Source of the DNA: Nostoc sp. UHCC 0302
GTDB lineage: Bacteria; Cyanobacteriota; Cyanobacteriia; Cyanobacteriales; Nostocaceae
Direction: 5' to 3'
Length of the DNA stretch: 64,000 nucleotides
NCBI RefSeq assembly: GCF_038096175.1
Contig: NZ_CP151099.1
Location: 1,428,501 to 1,492,500, forward strand
Both the position numbers and the translations under genes were made by a program. The notes under the pieces were generated by a model. It was not told the DNA's origin. It did no database searches and was given only the letters and a program-made list of their open reading frames with translations. This document shows positions 45,242 through 53,807 of this stretch, one piece after another; position 1 is the stretch's first letter, and the number at the start of each line of letters is the position of its first letter.

Positions 45242-46585
45242 TTAAACAGTCTCTGCCTTAGCTAATTCTTTGCTGCGTTTACGCTTTAACATTGACGCTC
45301 CGCCGAAAGCAGCAGCTGTTAGTGTAGTTAGTACGCTAGTAGGTTCAGGGACGCTCGCGGCTCTAGGATCAATGCTGATAACTTGTCCTGTTCCTGCGAG
45401 TCTAGCTCTATTTGAGATATATAATTTGCCATCAGGGCCATAAGTGATACCAGAAGCAGCTTCTAGTCCTTTACCATCCCAGATAGTTGTGATCTTACCG
45501 TCAGGAGCTATTTTCAACACAGAACCGCTAATATCACCGGTGATTACACCACCTTGTTGAATTTCTTTCCATTCTGAATTATTGATGTGTTGCAAAGCAT
45601 ACAAGTTGCCATCTGGGTCGTATGCCACGCCTGTTAGCTGTGTAAAGCCATCAGCGAGAACTCTTGCTTGTAAGGTATTAGGGTCAATGCTAAAGATGCG
45701 TGCTTCTCCTTCTGGATAAGGGAAGTAAGTGTATTCACTTACTGTTAAACTGCCATCAGGCGCAACTACAACACCTGTAGGTACTGATTGGTTTGATACT
45801 GGTAGACCATTTTCACCAGTGGTATACCCTGGGGGTAATGGTGCGCCTCCTGTTGGGTCTGTTGTACCTTCAGGAAGGGTGGGAAATTCGAGTTTATCTG
45901 GTGATATTAGTTTCTCTGGAATCGCACGTACATTCTTAATACCGCTGCCATCGAGTCCCACAGAATATATCGAGTTTCCACCCCCATCAACGACGTAACC
46001 AGTATCACCTTTAATTGCTAAAGCATAGGGATTAGAAATTATGTCAGTCCCATCAGGATTATTTTTGAGTTCATAAGCTCCAAAATCCGCGAGACTTGTT
46101 AATTTCTTGGTATTTAAATCAAGTTTGTATAATTGTCCGAGACTAGGGCTTTTTAAGACGGTATCGCGTTTGCCCGGGTCGCCAGCCAAGCCTGTCAAAA
46201 AATAAGCATTACCTTTGTTATCAAATTTGATATCCGCAGGCCCAGCAGCTTGTTCTCCAGAGGGTGTTAATGCTAAAGATGTGAGATTCGAGAGTACAGT
46301 TTCTTTCTTACCGTCTGGAGTAATTTTCAGCAGGCTGCCAGTACTACCAGCACATAAAGGAATATATTGGGAGCTAGGTGATGGGATACATCTGCCGTCT
46401 TTGCCATCGCCACCCTTGCCACTCTCTGTCACATAGAGATTGTTATTAGAATCAAAACCAATGTTTCTTGGGTTATCAAGACCATCAGCAACAACTGTAA
46501 AACTAGCAGCTTCTGCTGCTTTGGTTCCAGCAACAGTTGCAATAGAAATAGTCAAAAGAGTAAGAGCAAATGATTTGAGTTTCAT
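45242..46585 (-). CDS. scyE: ScyE, ScyD-like PEP-CTERM protein
   Basis: About 447 residues from the ATG at 46585 (a TTG 18 nt upstream is less likely because MKLKSFALTLL then begins a standard signal peptide ending AAEAA). The body is beta-propeller-like (FTVVADGLDNPRNIGFDSNN, KFDNKGNAYFLTGLAG, GVVVAPDGSLTVSEYTYFPY) and closely parallels ScyD. A PEP-CTERM tail (VPEPTSVLTTLTAAAFGG plus KRKRSK) closes it. It is predicted to be exported and envelope-associated. It lies between scyD and scyF and probably acts after the monomer is exported. No catalytic motif is visible. Confidence 0.9.
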   Translation of the reverse strand: MKLKSFALTLLTISIATVAGTKAAEAASFTVVADGLDNPRNIGFDSNNNLYVTESGKGGDGKDGRCIPSPSSQYIPLCAGSTGSLLKITPDGKKETVLSNLTSLALTPSGEQAAGPADIKFDNKGNAYFLTGLAGDPGKRDTVLKSPSLGQLYKLDLNTKKLTSLADFGAYELKNNPDGTDIISNPYALAIKGDTGYVVDGGGNSIYSVGLDGSGIKNVRAIPEKLISPDKLEFPTLPEGTTDPTGGAPLPPGYTTGENGLPVSNQSVPTGVVVAPDGSLTVSEYTYFPYPEGEARIFSIDPNTLQARVLADGFTQLTGVAYDPDGNLYALQHINNSEWKEIQQGGVITGDISGSVLKIAPDGKITTIWDGKGLEAASGITYGPDGKLYISNRARLAGTGQVISIDPRAASVPEPTSVLTTLTAAAFGGASMLKRKRSKELAKAETV

Positions 46586-46717
46586 ACCTTTGGAGATTAA
46601 CAATTTAGTAATTTGGGGAGGTTTTTATGGTTTTGAAGACAACGAATCCCAGTTATCAGGGAAGGCAATGTAGATTAATGCCCTTTTTAAGAGGCACTAA
46701 CTTTGGTTTGAAACTCT

Positions 46718-47998
46718 TTACCTGTGTGCCACGGCTTGATTTTTAAGCTGTTTGGTGACTCTGTTCTTTTGCAGCCACCCAACGCCTAAAGCGCCGAGCA
46801 TTAATACGCCTAAAGTAGAATTAGGTTCAGGGACAGACTTTGTATTCTCAATTCTGATGACTTGTCCTTGTCCTGGGCGATCGCCTCGGTTAGTGACGTA
46901 GAGCGCACCATCAGAACCAATTGTCAAGGCACTAGGCGACTCTAATCCATTGCCGCTGAGGATGGTTGAACGTGTACCATCAGCAGCTATCTTAATTAGA
47001 GAACCTTCTAGATTACCTTTCCAAGCTGATTGATTGGCGTACTGCAAAGCATACAAATTACCTGCACTATCAAACTCCAAGTCTGTTAGTTGTGTAAAGC
47101 CATCTGCATAGACTGTTGGTTTGCCATCAGCGCCAACTCGATAGATTTTTGCTCCACCTTCAGGAAAAGGAAAACCAGTAAATTGGCTGACATAATAAGC
47201 ACCATCAGGGCCTTTGACAACACTTGAGGGTACTGATTGAATTGGTAAATTTGATGGCGGTGCTTCTGTTGGAGTTGGCACTTGCCCAGGTTCATTAGAT
47301 GGAGTACCAGAAGGCGGAAAGACTGGATTACTCAATATATCTTGAGGAAAAGTTGCTAAGGTTCGCAAACCACTACCAACAGTTTTCACACTGAGTAAGT
47401 CGTTTGCACCTGCATCAACTGCTACCAGATTATTGCCATCTATGAAAAAACCCAAAGGATTACTATTCACATCGCCACCATCGGGATTGTTGGCGAGTTC
47501 ATAGTTTGCTAAATCAGCAATAGTTGTCCAGGAATTGGTATTAAAGTTGGGAGCAATAATTTTTCCGAGATCAGTTTTGCCGAGATTGCGATCGCGATCG
47601 GCTGGATTAGCTGCATACCCCACTAGAACATAAGGTTTACCTGCGGCATCAAATTGAATATCGCGAACCCCTGCTGCTCCAGTGCCATCTGGTAATGCTA
47701 TAGAAGGAAGTCCTGTAACTATACGTTTAGCTGTCCCATTCTCAATTCTGCTAATTGCACCAGTTGCGCCGTAGCAGAGAGAATCACCTTGACCACTTAC
47801 TGGTGGGACGCAAGCACCATTTCCTCCCGTTCCCGCCTCTGTAACATACAAGCTACCATCAGAACCAAAGCTCAAACCTCTTGCATTGTCAAGACCGTCG
47901 GCAATTACCGAAAACGATGCAGCTGACGCAGCTTTCATTCCAGAAAAAACCGCAATACAAAAAGTGATAAAAGTAATGGTGACTTGCTTTGGTTTCAT
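46718..47998 (-). CDS. scyD: ScyD, PEP-CTERM protein
   Basis: About 426 residues from the ATG at 47998, which has AAAGGAC about 8 nt upstream; an in-frame ATG at 48016 is possible. The signal peptide ends AASAA. The body (FSVIADGLDNARGLSFGSDG, DIQFDAAGKPYVLVGYA, SSVVKGPDGAYYVSQFTGFP) is a paralogue of ScyE with the same blade-like repeats. PEP-CTERM tail VPEPNSTLGVLMLGALGVGW. It defines the ScyD family. Export to the periplasm fits a role in late scytonemin assembly, but no reaction is assigned. Confidence 0.9.
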   Translation of the reverse strand: MKPKQVTITFITFCIAVFSGMKAASAASFSVIADGLDNARGLSFGSDGSLYVTEAGTGGNGACVPPVSGQGDSLCYGATGAISRIENGTAKRIVTGLPSIALPDGTGAAGVRDIQFDAAGKPYVLVGYAANPADRDRNLGKTDLGKIIAPNFNTNSWTTIADLANYELANNPDGGDVNSNPLGFFIDGNNLVAVDAGANDLLSVKTVGSGLRTLATFPQDILSNPVFPPSGTPSNEPGQVPTPTEAPPSNLPIQSVPSSVVKGPDGAYYVSQFTGFPFPEGGAKIYRVGADGKPTVYADGFTQLTDLEFDSAGNLYALQYANQSAWKGNLEGSLIKIAADGTRSTILSGNGLESPSALTIGSDGALYVTNRGDRPGQGQVIRIENTKSVPEPNSTLGVLMLGALGVGWLQKNRVTKQLKNQAVAHR

Positions 47999-48054
47999 AA
48001 TTTTGTCCTTTGTCATTAGTCATTAGTCCCTTGTCCAATGACCAATGCCGATGC

Positions 48055-49023
48055 TTACCGACTATTAACTAATTCTTGAGTTTTTGGTATATAGCTCATC
48101 CCTCGGTCAAATGACTGAAGGTTGCCGGCTTTAGCTTCGAGTAGGCGTTTAATGTTCATACTTTCAGCGCCAAAGTCTTCAATCTGGAGTTTGCCGTGAC
48201 TAACAGAACCATCTGCTTTCCAGAATGTAATCCGATGCAGGATGAAACCAGAAGCTTCTGGATCAGCGAAAGCATAGGCAGTTGGGATAAGTAGCGCTAC
48301 AGAACGCTGATAATATTCGTAGTCTGGATAGAAGTGTTCTTGCTCAACTAGATAGTATTTGCTCAAAGCATGAATCCGCACTGAAACTTTTACTTTCTGG
48401 TCATATTCATCTTTGAACTCACCTGAATCAGAGGCAATCTCGCCATCTGGTCGTAGTAAATGCGCCCACTCATCGATGTTTTGTAAGTCTTTTAAGTATT
48501 CAACCCCAAGTTCAACTGGAGCATCAACATAGATGGTGTCAGTATCGATGAAGTGGCGCCCTTTAACTGCTGAGGTATGGCCAGCCTTACGTTCTAAATT
48601 CCCTTTAAGAGAACGACACTCAGAAGTGTGTACCGTGTGAATTCCCTGCATAATCATTTGAGTCTGCCGTTTGGGATCGACAAAGCTCAACCAATGGAAG
48701 TACACGCCTTGTTCATCCGTTCCCGGCTCGATATAGTCAGTAGGAAAAAGTAAGACAGGATAAACTTGATAATATTTTTGATACTCTAACCCGCAGTGCC
48801 ACTCAATGCCGTAGAAAAGCGGATTTTCTAGTTTTTTAACATGATAGTAAAGATTTTTGTGATAGCCAGAAGCAGTTCCCAGCCAAGTATCTTCGTCAAT
48901 TTGCTCTTTCATCCGGCTATAAAGCGTCCATTCATCCAAGTTTTTTAGACTGGAAAGATACTCAAAGACGGTCTTTGGTGAACTAGCAATATAAGCTGAT
49001 GTTGCAAACGTATTTTTTTCCAT
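48055..49023 (-). CDS. scyC: ScyC, scytonemin monomer cyclase
   Basis: 322 residues. It is known to cyclise and decarboxylate the ScyA product to give the tricyclic indole-ketone monomer. The sequence shows two related halves: FATSAYIASSPKTVFEYLSS with LKNLDEW near the N-terminus, and IDTDTIYVDAPVELGVEYLK with LQNIDEW near the middle. This is typical of a duplicated helix-grip (SRPBCC-like) fold. There is no signal peptide, which suits a cytoplasmic step. AGGAG precedes the ATG. It lies 50 bp after scyB and 57 bp before scyD. Confidence 0.93.
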   Translation of the reverse strand: MEKNTFATSAYIASSPKTVFEYLSSLKNLDEWTLYSRMKEQIDEDTWLGTASGYHKNLYYHVKKLENPLFYGIEWHCGLEYQKYYQVYPVLLFPTDYIEPGTDEQGVYFHWLSFVDPKRQTQMIMQGIHTVHTSECRSLKGNLERKAGHTSAVKGRHFIDTDTIYVDAPVELGVEYLKDLQNIDEWAHLLRPDGEIASDSGEFKDEYDQKVKVSVRIHALSKYYLVEQEHFYPDYEYYQRSVALLIPTAYAFADPEASGFILHRITFWKADGSVSHGKLQIEDFGAESMNIKRLLEAKAGNLQSFDRGMSYIPKTQELVNSR

Positions 49024-49073
49024 TTATCACTCCTAAAATCTACAGTTAATAATTCACTGTTTTGGATTAAAAA

Positions 49074-50135
49074 TTAAGCAGCAATTTCTTTTGTATTACT
49101 ACGTTTAACACTGTTAATCCTATCTTCTGCTAACCGTTTTGCCGCATCGTTAGTAGAAACTTCTTGATGTTTAGCAATGTTGAATATTGCTAGCAGCGTA
49201 TCATAAATATTATCTACTTGCTTAAAGGCTTTTTCTTCGTCATAACCAATCATTTCGTTATATACATTGATTAGCCCGCCAGCATTAATTACATAATCAG
49301 GGCAGTAAAGAATTCCTTTTTTCGCTAACATTTGACTATGTAATTGTTCATTTCCTAATTGATTATTTGCTGCCCCAGCAATAATCGGAGCTTGCAAAAA
49401 AGGAATTGTATGACTATTTAGAATTCCTCCTAAAGCACATGGAGCAAAAACATCTACATCAAGTGTGTAAATTTCCTCTGGTGTCACAACAGTTGCACCA
49501 AAAAGTTCTTTTGCTTCTTCTGTCTTTACTGGATCTATATCGGTAACGAAAAGTTGAATTCCATGTTCATGTAAATGGCGGCAAAGATTTTTACCTACAT
49601 TTCCTAGACCTTGAACAGCAACTTTCAGCCCCTCAAGATTTTTCCTTTGCAAACGAAATTCTACAGCAGCTTTGATACCTAATAAAACCCCTAGCGATGT
49701 AATGGGAGCCGGCCCACCAGATTTTTCTGATACTCCAACTACATGATTAGTTTCTTGACTAATTGTTCGTACATCGTCAGGAGTAAGGTTAACATCTTGC
49801 CCTGTGATAAAACGTCCGTTGAGACTATTAACAAAACGTCCATAGGCTCTCAACATTTCATCTGTTTTATTTTCAGGATTAGCAATGATTACTGCTTTTC
49901 CTCCACCAGCAGGAATGTTAGCACAAGCAGCTTTATAAGTCATACCACGACTAAGACGAAGAGCGTCTTTTAAAGCAGCCTCTTCGTTAACATAAGGGTA
50001 GAGCCTTGTAGCACCCATTGCTGGCCCCAAAGTCGTGTCGTGAATTGCAATAATTGCTCTAATATCTGGGTTTTTTCCATGACAGAAGAGAATCTGTTCG
50101 TGACCCATTTCTCTAACAGTTTCAAATAGCAGCAT
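49074..50135 (-). CDS. scyB: ScyB, tryptophan dehydrogenase
   Basis: 353 residues of the Glu/Leu/Phe dehydrogenase family. ScyB is known to convert L-tryptophan to indole-3-pyruvate. The substrate lysines are conserved at Lys68 (GMTYKAA) and Lys80 (NIPAGGGKAVI), the same numbering as leucine dehydrogenase. The NAD-binding loop VAVQGLGNVGKNL lies near 170. ITGQDVNLTPDDV and CALGGILN are typical. A 395-bp spacer with a large hairpin separates it from scyA. The product goes to ScyA. Confidence 0.95.
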   Translation of the reverse strand: MLLFETVREMGHEQILFCHGKNPDIRAIIAIHDTTLGPAMGATRLYPYVNEEAALKDALRLSRGMTYKAACANIPAGGGKAVIIANPENKTDEMLRAYGRFVNSLNGRFITGQDVNLTPDDVRTISQETNHVVGVSEKSGGPAPITSLGVLLGIKAAVEFRLQRKNLEGLKVAVQGLGNVGKNLCRHLHEHGIQLFVTDIDPVKTEEAKELFGATVVTPEEIYTLDVDVFAPCALGGILNSHTIPFLQAPIIAGAANNQLGNEQLHSQMLAKKGILYCPDYVINAGGLINVYNEMIGYDEEKAFKQVDNIYDTLLAIFNIAKHQEVSTNDAAKRLAEDRINSVKRSNTKEIAA

Positions 50136-50216
50136 TGTGGTCTCTCAATCTTGATTTTTGTATGGTTTTAGCAATTAATGAGCAGTAAAAAATGTAGGTA
50201 CGAGCTAATTTCATTT

Positions 50217-50285
50217 CCGGTGAAAGACTTGTTATTAAGAGAGACGCAAGGAAGCAGAGAGATTTTAATAACAAGTGATTACCGG
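50217..50285. promoter_or_regulatory. Large hairpin in the scyA-scyB spacer
   Basis: CTTGTTATTAA (50228-50238) pairs perfectly with TTAATAACAAG (50265-50275), and CCGGT/ACCGG extend the stem outside a short internal loop. The spacer (50136-50530) contains no gene, and the structure is its only clear feature. It could terminate partially or set the scyA:scyB mRNA ratio. Confidence 0.5.
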
Positions 50286-50530
50286 GACTTAATGTAACTT
50301 GCCGCAGGTTAAAGCAGCTCTTCGATGAGTGGCGTTGGTTAATCAGAGATCAAATATGAAAATAATAATGCTGAGAAATCAAAAAAGCAGAATCACAGTT
50401 TTTGTGGCGTAATTATTGCTCAAATGAAGTCTTGCTGCTTTTACTTCATACTTCTTTCTTTCACTGACGACATTAAGAGGTGAGTCTCTAAATTCAACGT
50501 GGCTGGGAATTAGAAACTTGTAGTTGGAAG

Positions 50531-52411
50531 TTAAACAGCAGGAAACGAAACAGGCTTGGCTGAATTTTTCACCTGATTTGCTTTGATTCCTTGTGCTGCT
50601 AAACTCTTATTACGCGCACCAGAAGGCGCTGGTCTATCGGGATCAATGACGACATCGATTAAAAAGGGAACATTTGAAGCGATCGCTTGTTGTAATGCTG
50701 CTTCAATATCTGACTCTCTAGCAACTGTCGCAGCTTCTGCTCCCATACCACGCGCAATCATGGCAAAATTTGTCGGGGGAATTGTGGCATCTGCACCCTT
50801 TAATCCCAATATTTTCATGCCTTGATGGCACATATTGTAACGGGCGTCGTTGAGTACAATCCAGATGGCAGGAATGTTGTATTTCACAGCTGTGCTGATT
50901 TCGTTGTTCATCAGCATTGCACCATCGCCGACGATACCTACAGCTTTGCTATTCCGTGCCAGTGCTGCACCCAAAACGCCGGTGACAGCATGACCCATTG
51001 CTCCAACTCCGGTACTGACTCGGTAACGATTGGCTTCGGCAAATCGCAGTAAATGTGTTGACCAAGTAAACGAGTTACCGCACTCCGCCATAACTATCGC
51101 ATCACTACCTTCAACAATTATTTTTTGAATTGCTGCCATTAAGACTTCTGGTCGGACTGGGTAGTCTATGTCTGGTTCAATTGCTTTGCGTTCGGGATTG
51201 GGTAGCGATAAAGTTTTGGTGTGAGCAGCATCTGGTAAAATCTGCAATAGTTCTTGCAAATATGCTTTGATGTCAGACTGAACCGAGAAGGTCTCAACGT
51301 GGGGATAAGCTACCCCTGGTACTTCTGGGTCAATGTCTACGTGTACGAAGCCGCCACTGGGAACCATAGCTGAACTCCAGAAAGAAGTCGGTTCGCCGAG
51401 ACGCGTGCCTAATACAAGTGTGCGTAATGGAGGTTGCTGTTCCATATAAGCCAAGACGGAAGCATGACCGCCTAAACCTGTAACACCCACAAATTGAGGA
51501 TGATCTTCAGGAAAGATACCTTTACCACGGGGAGAACAGATCACGGCTGCGCCGGTTTTCTCTGCAAGTTGGCGGATTTCGTCTGCTGCATCACGAGCGC
51601 CGAAACCAACCCAGATGGCAAAGGGGCCAGCAGATAACAACTCTACAGATTTAGCGATCGCTTCTTTGGGAGCAGTTATTGGATACTGCGCCACATCTAA
51701 ATTAGGTAAGGATATATCCTCAACTACACTTGTTTGCACTCCAGTGGGAATGCTCAAATGGGCTACAAACCCTCCTGGTTGAGCTAAACCGAGTGCAAGT
51801 TTGCGAAAAATCTGTGGCAGTTGTGCCGCAGATTCAATCGTGATTGCATAGTTAAATAGCGCTCCGGATGTGAAAATTCCGCCACTGGGTAATGTGTAGC
51901 TACTAGTTTCTTGAATTGCCCAACGTCCGCGTTGTGGTGCTGATGTACAAGCCGATAACAAAATCACTTTTGCACCTTCACCACGAGCAGCAAATAACCC
52001 AGTGAGAGCATTGGTAATTCCGGGGCCAGCGGTGGTGAAGACTACGCTAGGACGACCACTAGCAAAGTATGCTTCAGTAGCTGCAAAAGCGGCTCCGGCT
52101 TCATGACGGAAGTTGAGCAAGTCGATGGTGCTGTTGGATAATGCACCCCAAAGACTAGCCATCGCGCCCCCAGCAACACCAAAAGCGTAAGCTACTCCCA
52201 AGTTTGCTAACATTTGGGCGATCGCTTCTGAAACAATCAGTGGTGGGGCTGCTTCGTTCTCTAAAAAAGGCTGAACTTGTGTAATATTGTCTAATTCTTG
52301 AAGCTGATGTAAATCACGAGGCACAGATTCTACATAGCTGTTTGATGGAATTTCCTTGTACACCTCAGTGGCGATCGAAGGAGAATTTGAACCAGTATAG
52401 TTTTGACTCAT
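50531..52411 (-). CDS. scyA: ScyA, ThDP-dependent acyloin-coupling enzyme
   Basis: 626 residues of the acetolactate synthase superfamily. ScyA is known to couple indole-3-pyruvate with 4-hydroxyphenylpyruvate. The ThDP-activating Glu is at 104 (FRHEAGAAFAATEAYF). The Mg/ThDP motif starts GDGAMLMNN at 495 and ends at Asn521 (VLND). The N-terminal about 55 residues are an extra, Ser/Glu-rich segment. The first gene of the cluster, it is preceded by a 1.4-kb upstream region with tandem elements and divergent regulators. The ribosome binding site is modest (GAGAAAG). Confidence 0.95.
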   Translation of the reverse strand: MSQNYTGSNSPSIATEVYKEIPSNSYVESVPRDLHQLQELDNITQVQPFLENEAAPPLIVSEAIAQMLANLGVAYAFGVAGGAMASLWGALSNSTIDLLNFRHEAGAAFAATEAYFASGRPSVVFTTAGPGITNALTGLFAARGEGAKVILLSACTSAPQRGRWAIQETSSYTLPSGGIFTSGALFNYAITIESAAQLPQIFRKLALGLAQPGGFVAHLSIPTGVQTSVVEDISLPNLDVAQYPITAPKEAIAKSVELLSAGPFAIWVGFGARDAADEIRQLAEKTGAAVICSPRGKGIFPEDHPQFVGVTGLGGHASVLAYMEQQPPLRTLVLGTRLGEPTSFWSSAMVPSGGFVHVDIDPEVPGVAYPHVETFSVQSDIKAYLQELLQILPDAAHTKTLSLPNPERKAIEPDIDYPVRPEVLMAAIQKIIVEGSDAIVMAECGNSFTWSTHLLRFAEANRYRVSTGVGAMGHAVTGVLGAALARNSKAVGIVGDGAMLMNNEISTAVKYNIPAIWIVLNDARYNMCHQGMKILGLKGADATIPPTNFAMIARGMGAEAATVARESDIEAALQQAIASNVPFLIDVVIDPDRPAPSGARNKSLAAQGIKANQVKNSAKPVSFPAV

Positions 52412-52655
52412 TGCTTTCTCGTAATTCTAGAAACTTGCACGAAGGCACTTGATACAATCACAATGATTGAGAATATTTAATACAAGCAACCTGTTGTTTT
52501 GCTACGGTTATGACCAACCTCGGTCAGTAGTAGAGATGGTTAATTGCCGCTAATTGATGCTTTTGAGCGCAGTACCAAAAATTTTATGTAAACCGTACAA
52601 CAGTCAAGTAAATGTATGCTCCTAGTAACCAGAGTATAGGCGATACATACGTTAG

Positions 52656-52725
52656 TGCAATCAAAAATCTTTTGATGGGGATGTCAATTTTTTCGTTTTG
52701 ATAATGATTGCTATAGTACGTACTT
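52656..52725 (-). promoter_or_regulatory. scyA upstream element, copy 1
   Basis: Begins TGCAATCAAAAATCTTTTGA. It is 70 bp and matches copy 2 at 58 of 70 positions without gaps. Its first 38 bp match 24410-24447 upstream of the GNGNW-repeat gene at 32 positions. Confidence 0.6.
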
Positions 52726-52780
52726 ATATCTCTTTAGATAGATTCATAATCTATAAGTGGTAACATGAAAAAAAATTATT

Positions 52781-52850
52781 TGCAATCAAAAATCTTTTGG
52801 TGGGGATATCATTTTTTTTGCTTTTATCGTGATTTCCATAGTGCTTACTT
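52781..52850 (-). promoter_or_regulatory. scyA upstream element, copy 2
   Basis: Begins TGCAATCAAAAATCTTTTGG, exactly 125 bp from copy 1 in the same orientation. The most conserved part is the first 30 bp, with the ends CATAGTGCTTACTT / TATAGTACGTACTT also conserved. Confidence 0.6.
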
Positions 52851-53260
52851 AACTGTTTTAAAATATTGATACCAAATAAAAGCTAGTAAACTATGTAGTC
52901 GGATTTACAATGAACAATATTTAGATAAAGTTGTTATATTTTTCGTTTTTGTTGTAATCGTTACATAATTTTTTTAACTAATTTTGGTTTAAGGGCTATT
53001 AATATAAAGTTCAAAATAAAATTCAAAATAAAGTTGAGGCGAAAAATTAACTATTACTACTTTGATTTCTTACTAATTTCTTGTGTTAATAAACACATAA
53101 AAAAATTGATATTAGATTTTTTATATCTTTTGGTAGATGTCTAAGTATTTTTCAGGTAACTTGCTGCGGGGGATGAATTCTTTATACGAGTAAGTATCAG
53201 CAAATACGGAATTTTTTAATAAAAGCTTATTTCCTAGGGGAGATGACTGGGCATATTATT

Positions 53261-53303
53261 GTATAGTTAAATTCCTGAGAAAGGTAGTTAAGAAAAGTTA
53301 CGA
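53261..53303 (+). promoter_or_regulatory. Direct repeat upstream of the kinase, copy 1
   Basis: GTATAGTTAAATTCCTGAGA... followed by GTTAAGAAAAGTTA. Pairs with 53599-53639. Possible autoregulatory site. Confidence 0.4.
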
Positions 53304-53598
53304 AGCTAAATTCACGAGCAAAATTATGCCTATTTGGGCAGGGTTAATAGGTGAAATATGTTTAGAGCAGCAAACTGGCTTTGCTTTACAGCAACAGGCT
53401 GTAAAACCAATTTTATAAATAATTTTCTACATTCAAATAATAAACATTGGCAGATTTTAGCTATTAAGAATCTTTAAGCAATCTTTACATAATCTTTCAA
53501 AACTTCATGTCTTTCTTGTTACATTATTTGCAATACTTTACATATTACCACTTAATTACTATGTATTTCTTATGACAGATGCTCAAAATCATACTCCT

Positions 53599-53639
53599 GT
53601 AGTTTAATCTCTGAGAGAAGTGGTTAAGAAAAGTTAAGA
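53599..53639 (+). promoter_or_regulatory. Direct repeat upstream of the kinase, copy 2
   Basis: GTAGTTTAATCTCTGAGAGA... followed by GGTTAAGAAAAGTTAAGA. It lies about 170 bp from the kinase start codon and matches copy 1 over about 40 bp with small differences. Confidence 0.4.
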
Positions 53640-53807
53640 TTTTAGGTGCAGAGTCAAAAATTTACAAGGTAAATCTACGGCAAGTGAACTGTATGCATCC
53701 AAATCAGCAATTACAAGTCTATGTATAAAATTTAACTTGTAAATTATGAAATTATTCAGATATTTTATCTGCATAGAAAATAAGGGTTTAAAGTTTATAT
53801 CTAAACA

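Larger units (their letters stand above)
52412..53807. promoter_or_regulatory. scyA / histidine-kinase divergent control region
   Basis: 1.4 kb without a gene, unusually long and AT-rich. It contains the two 70-bp direct repeats (52656-52725, 52781-52850), the words AATGAACAATATTTAGAT (52909-52926), TTTTTCGTTTTT (52939-52950) and TTTTTAACTAATTTTG (52971-52986), and another pair of direct repeats nearer the kinase (53261-53303, 53599-53639). It should drive scyA leftward and the kinase/regulator pair rightward. Confidence 0.65.
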
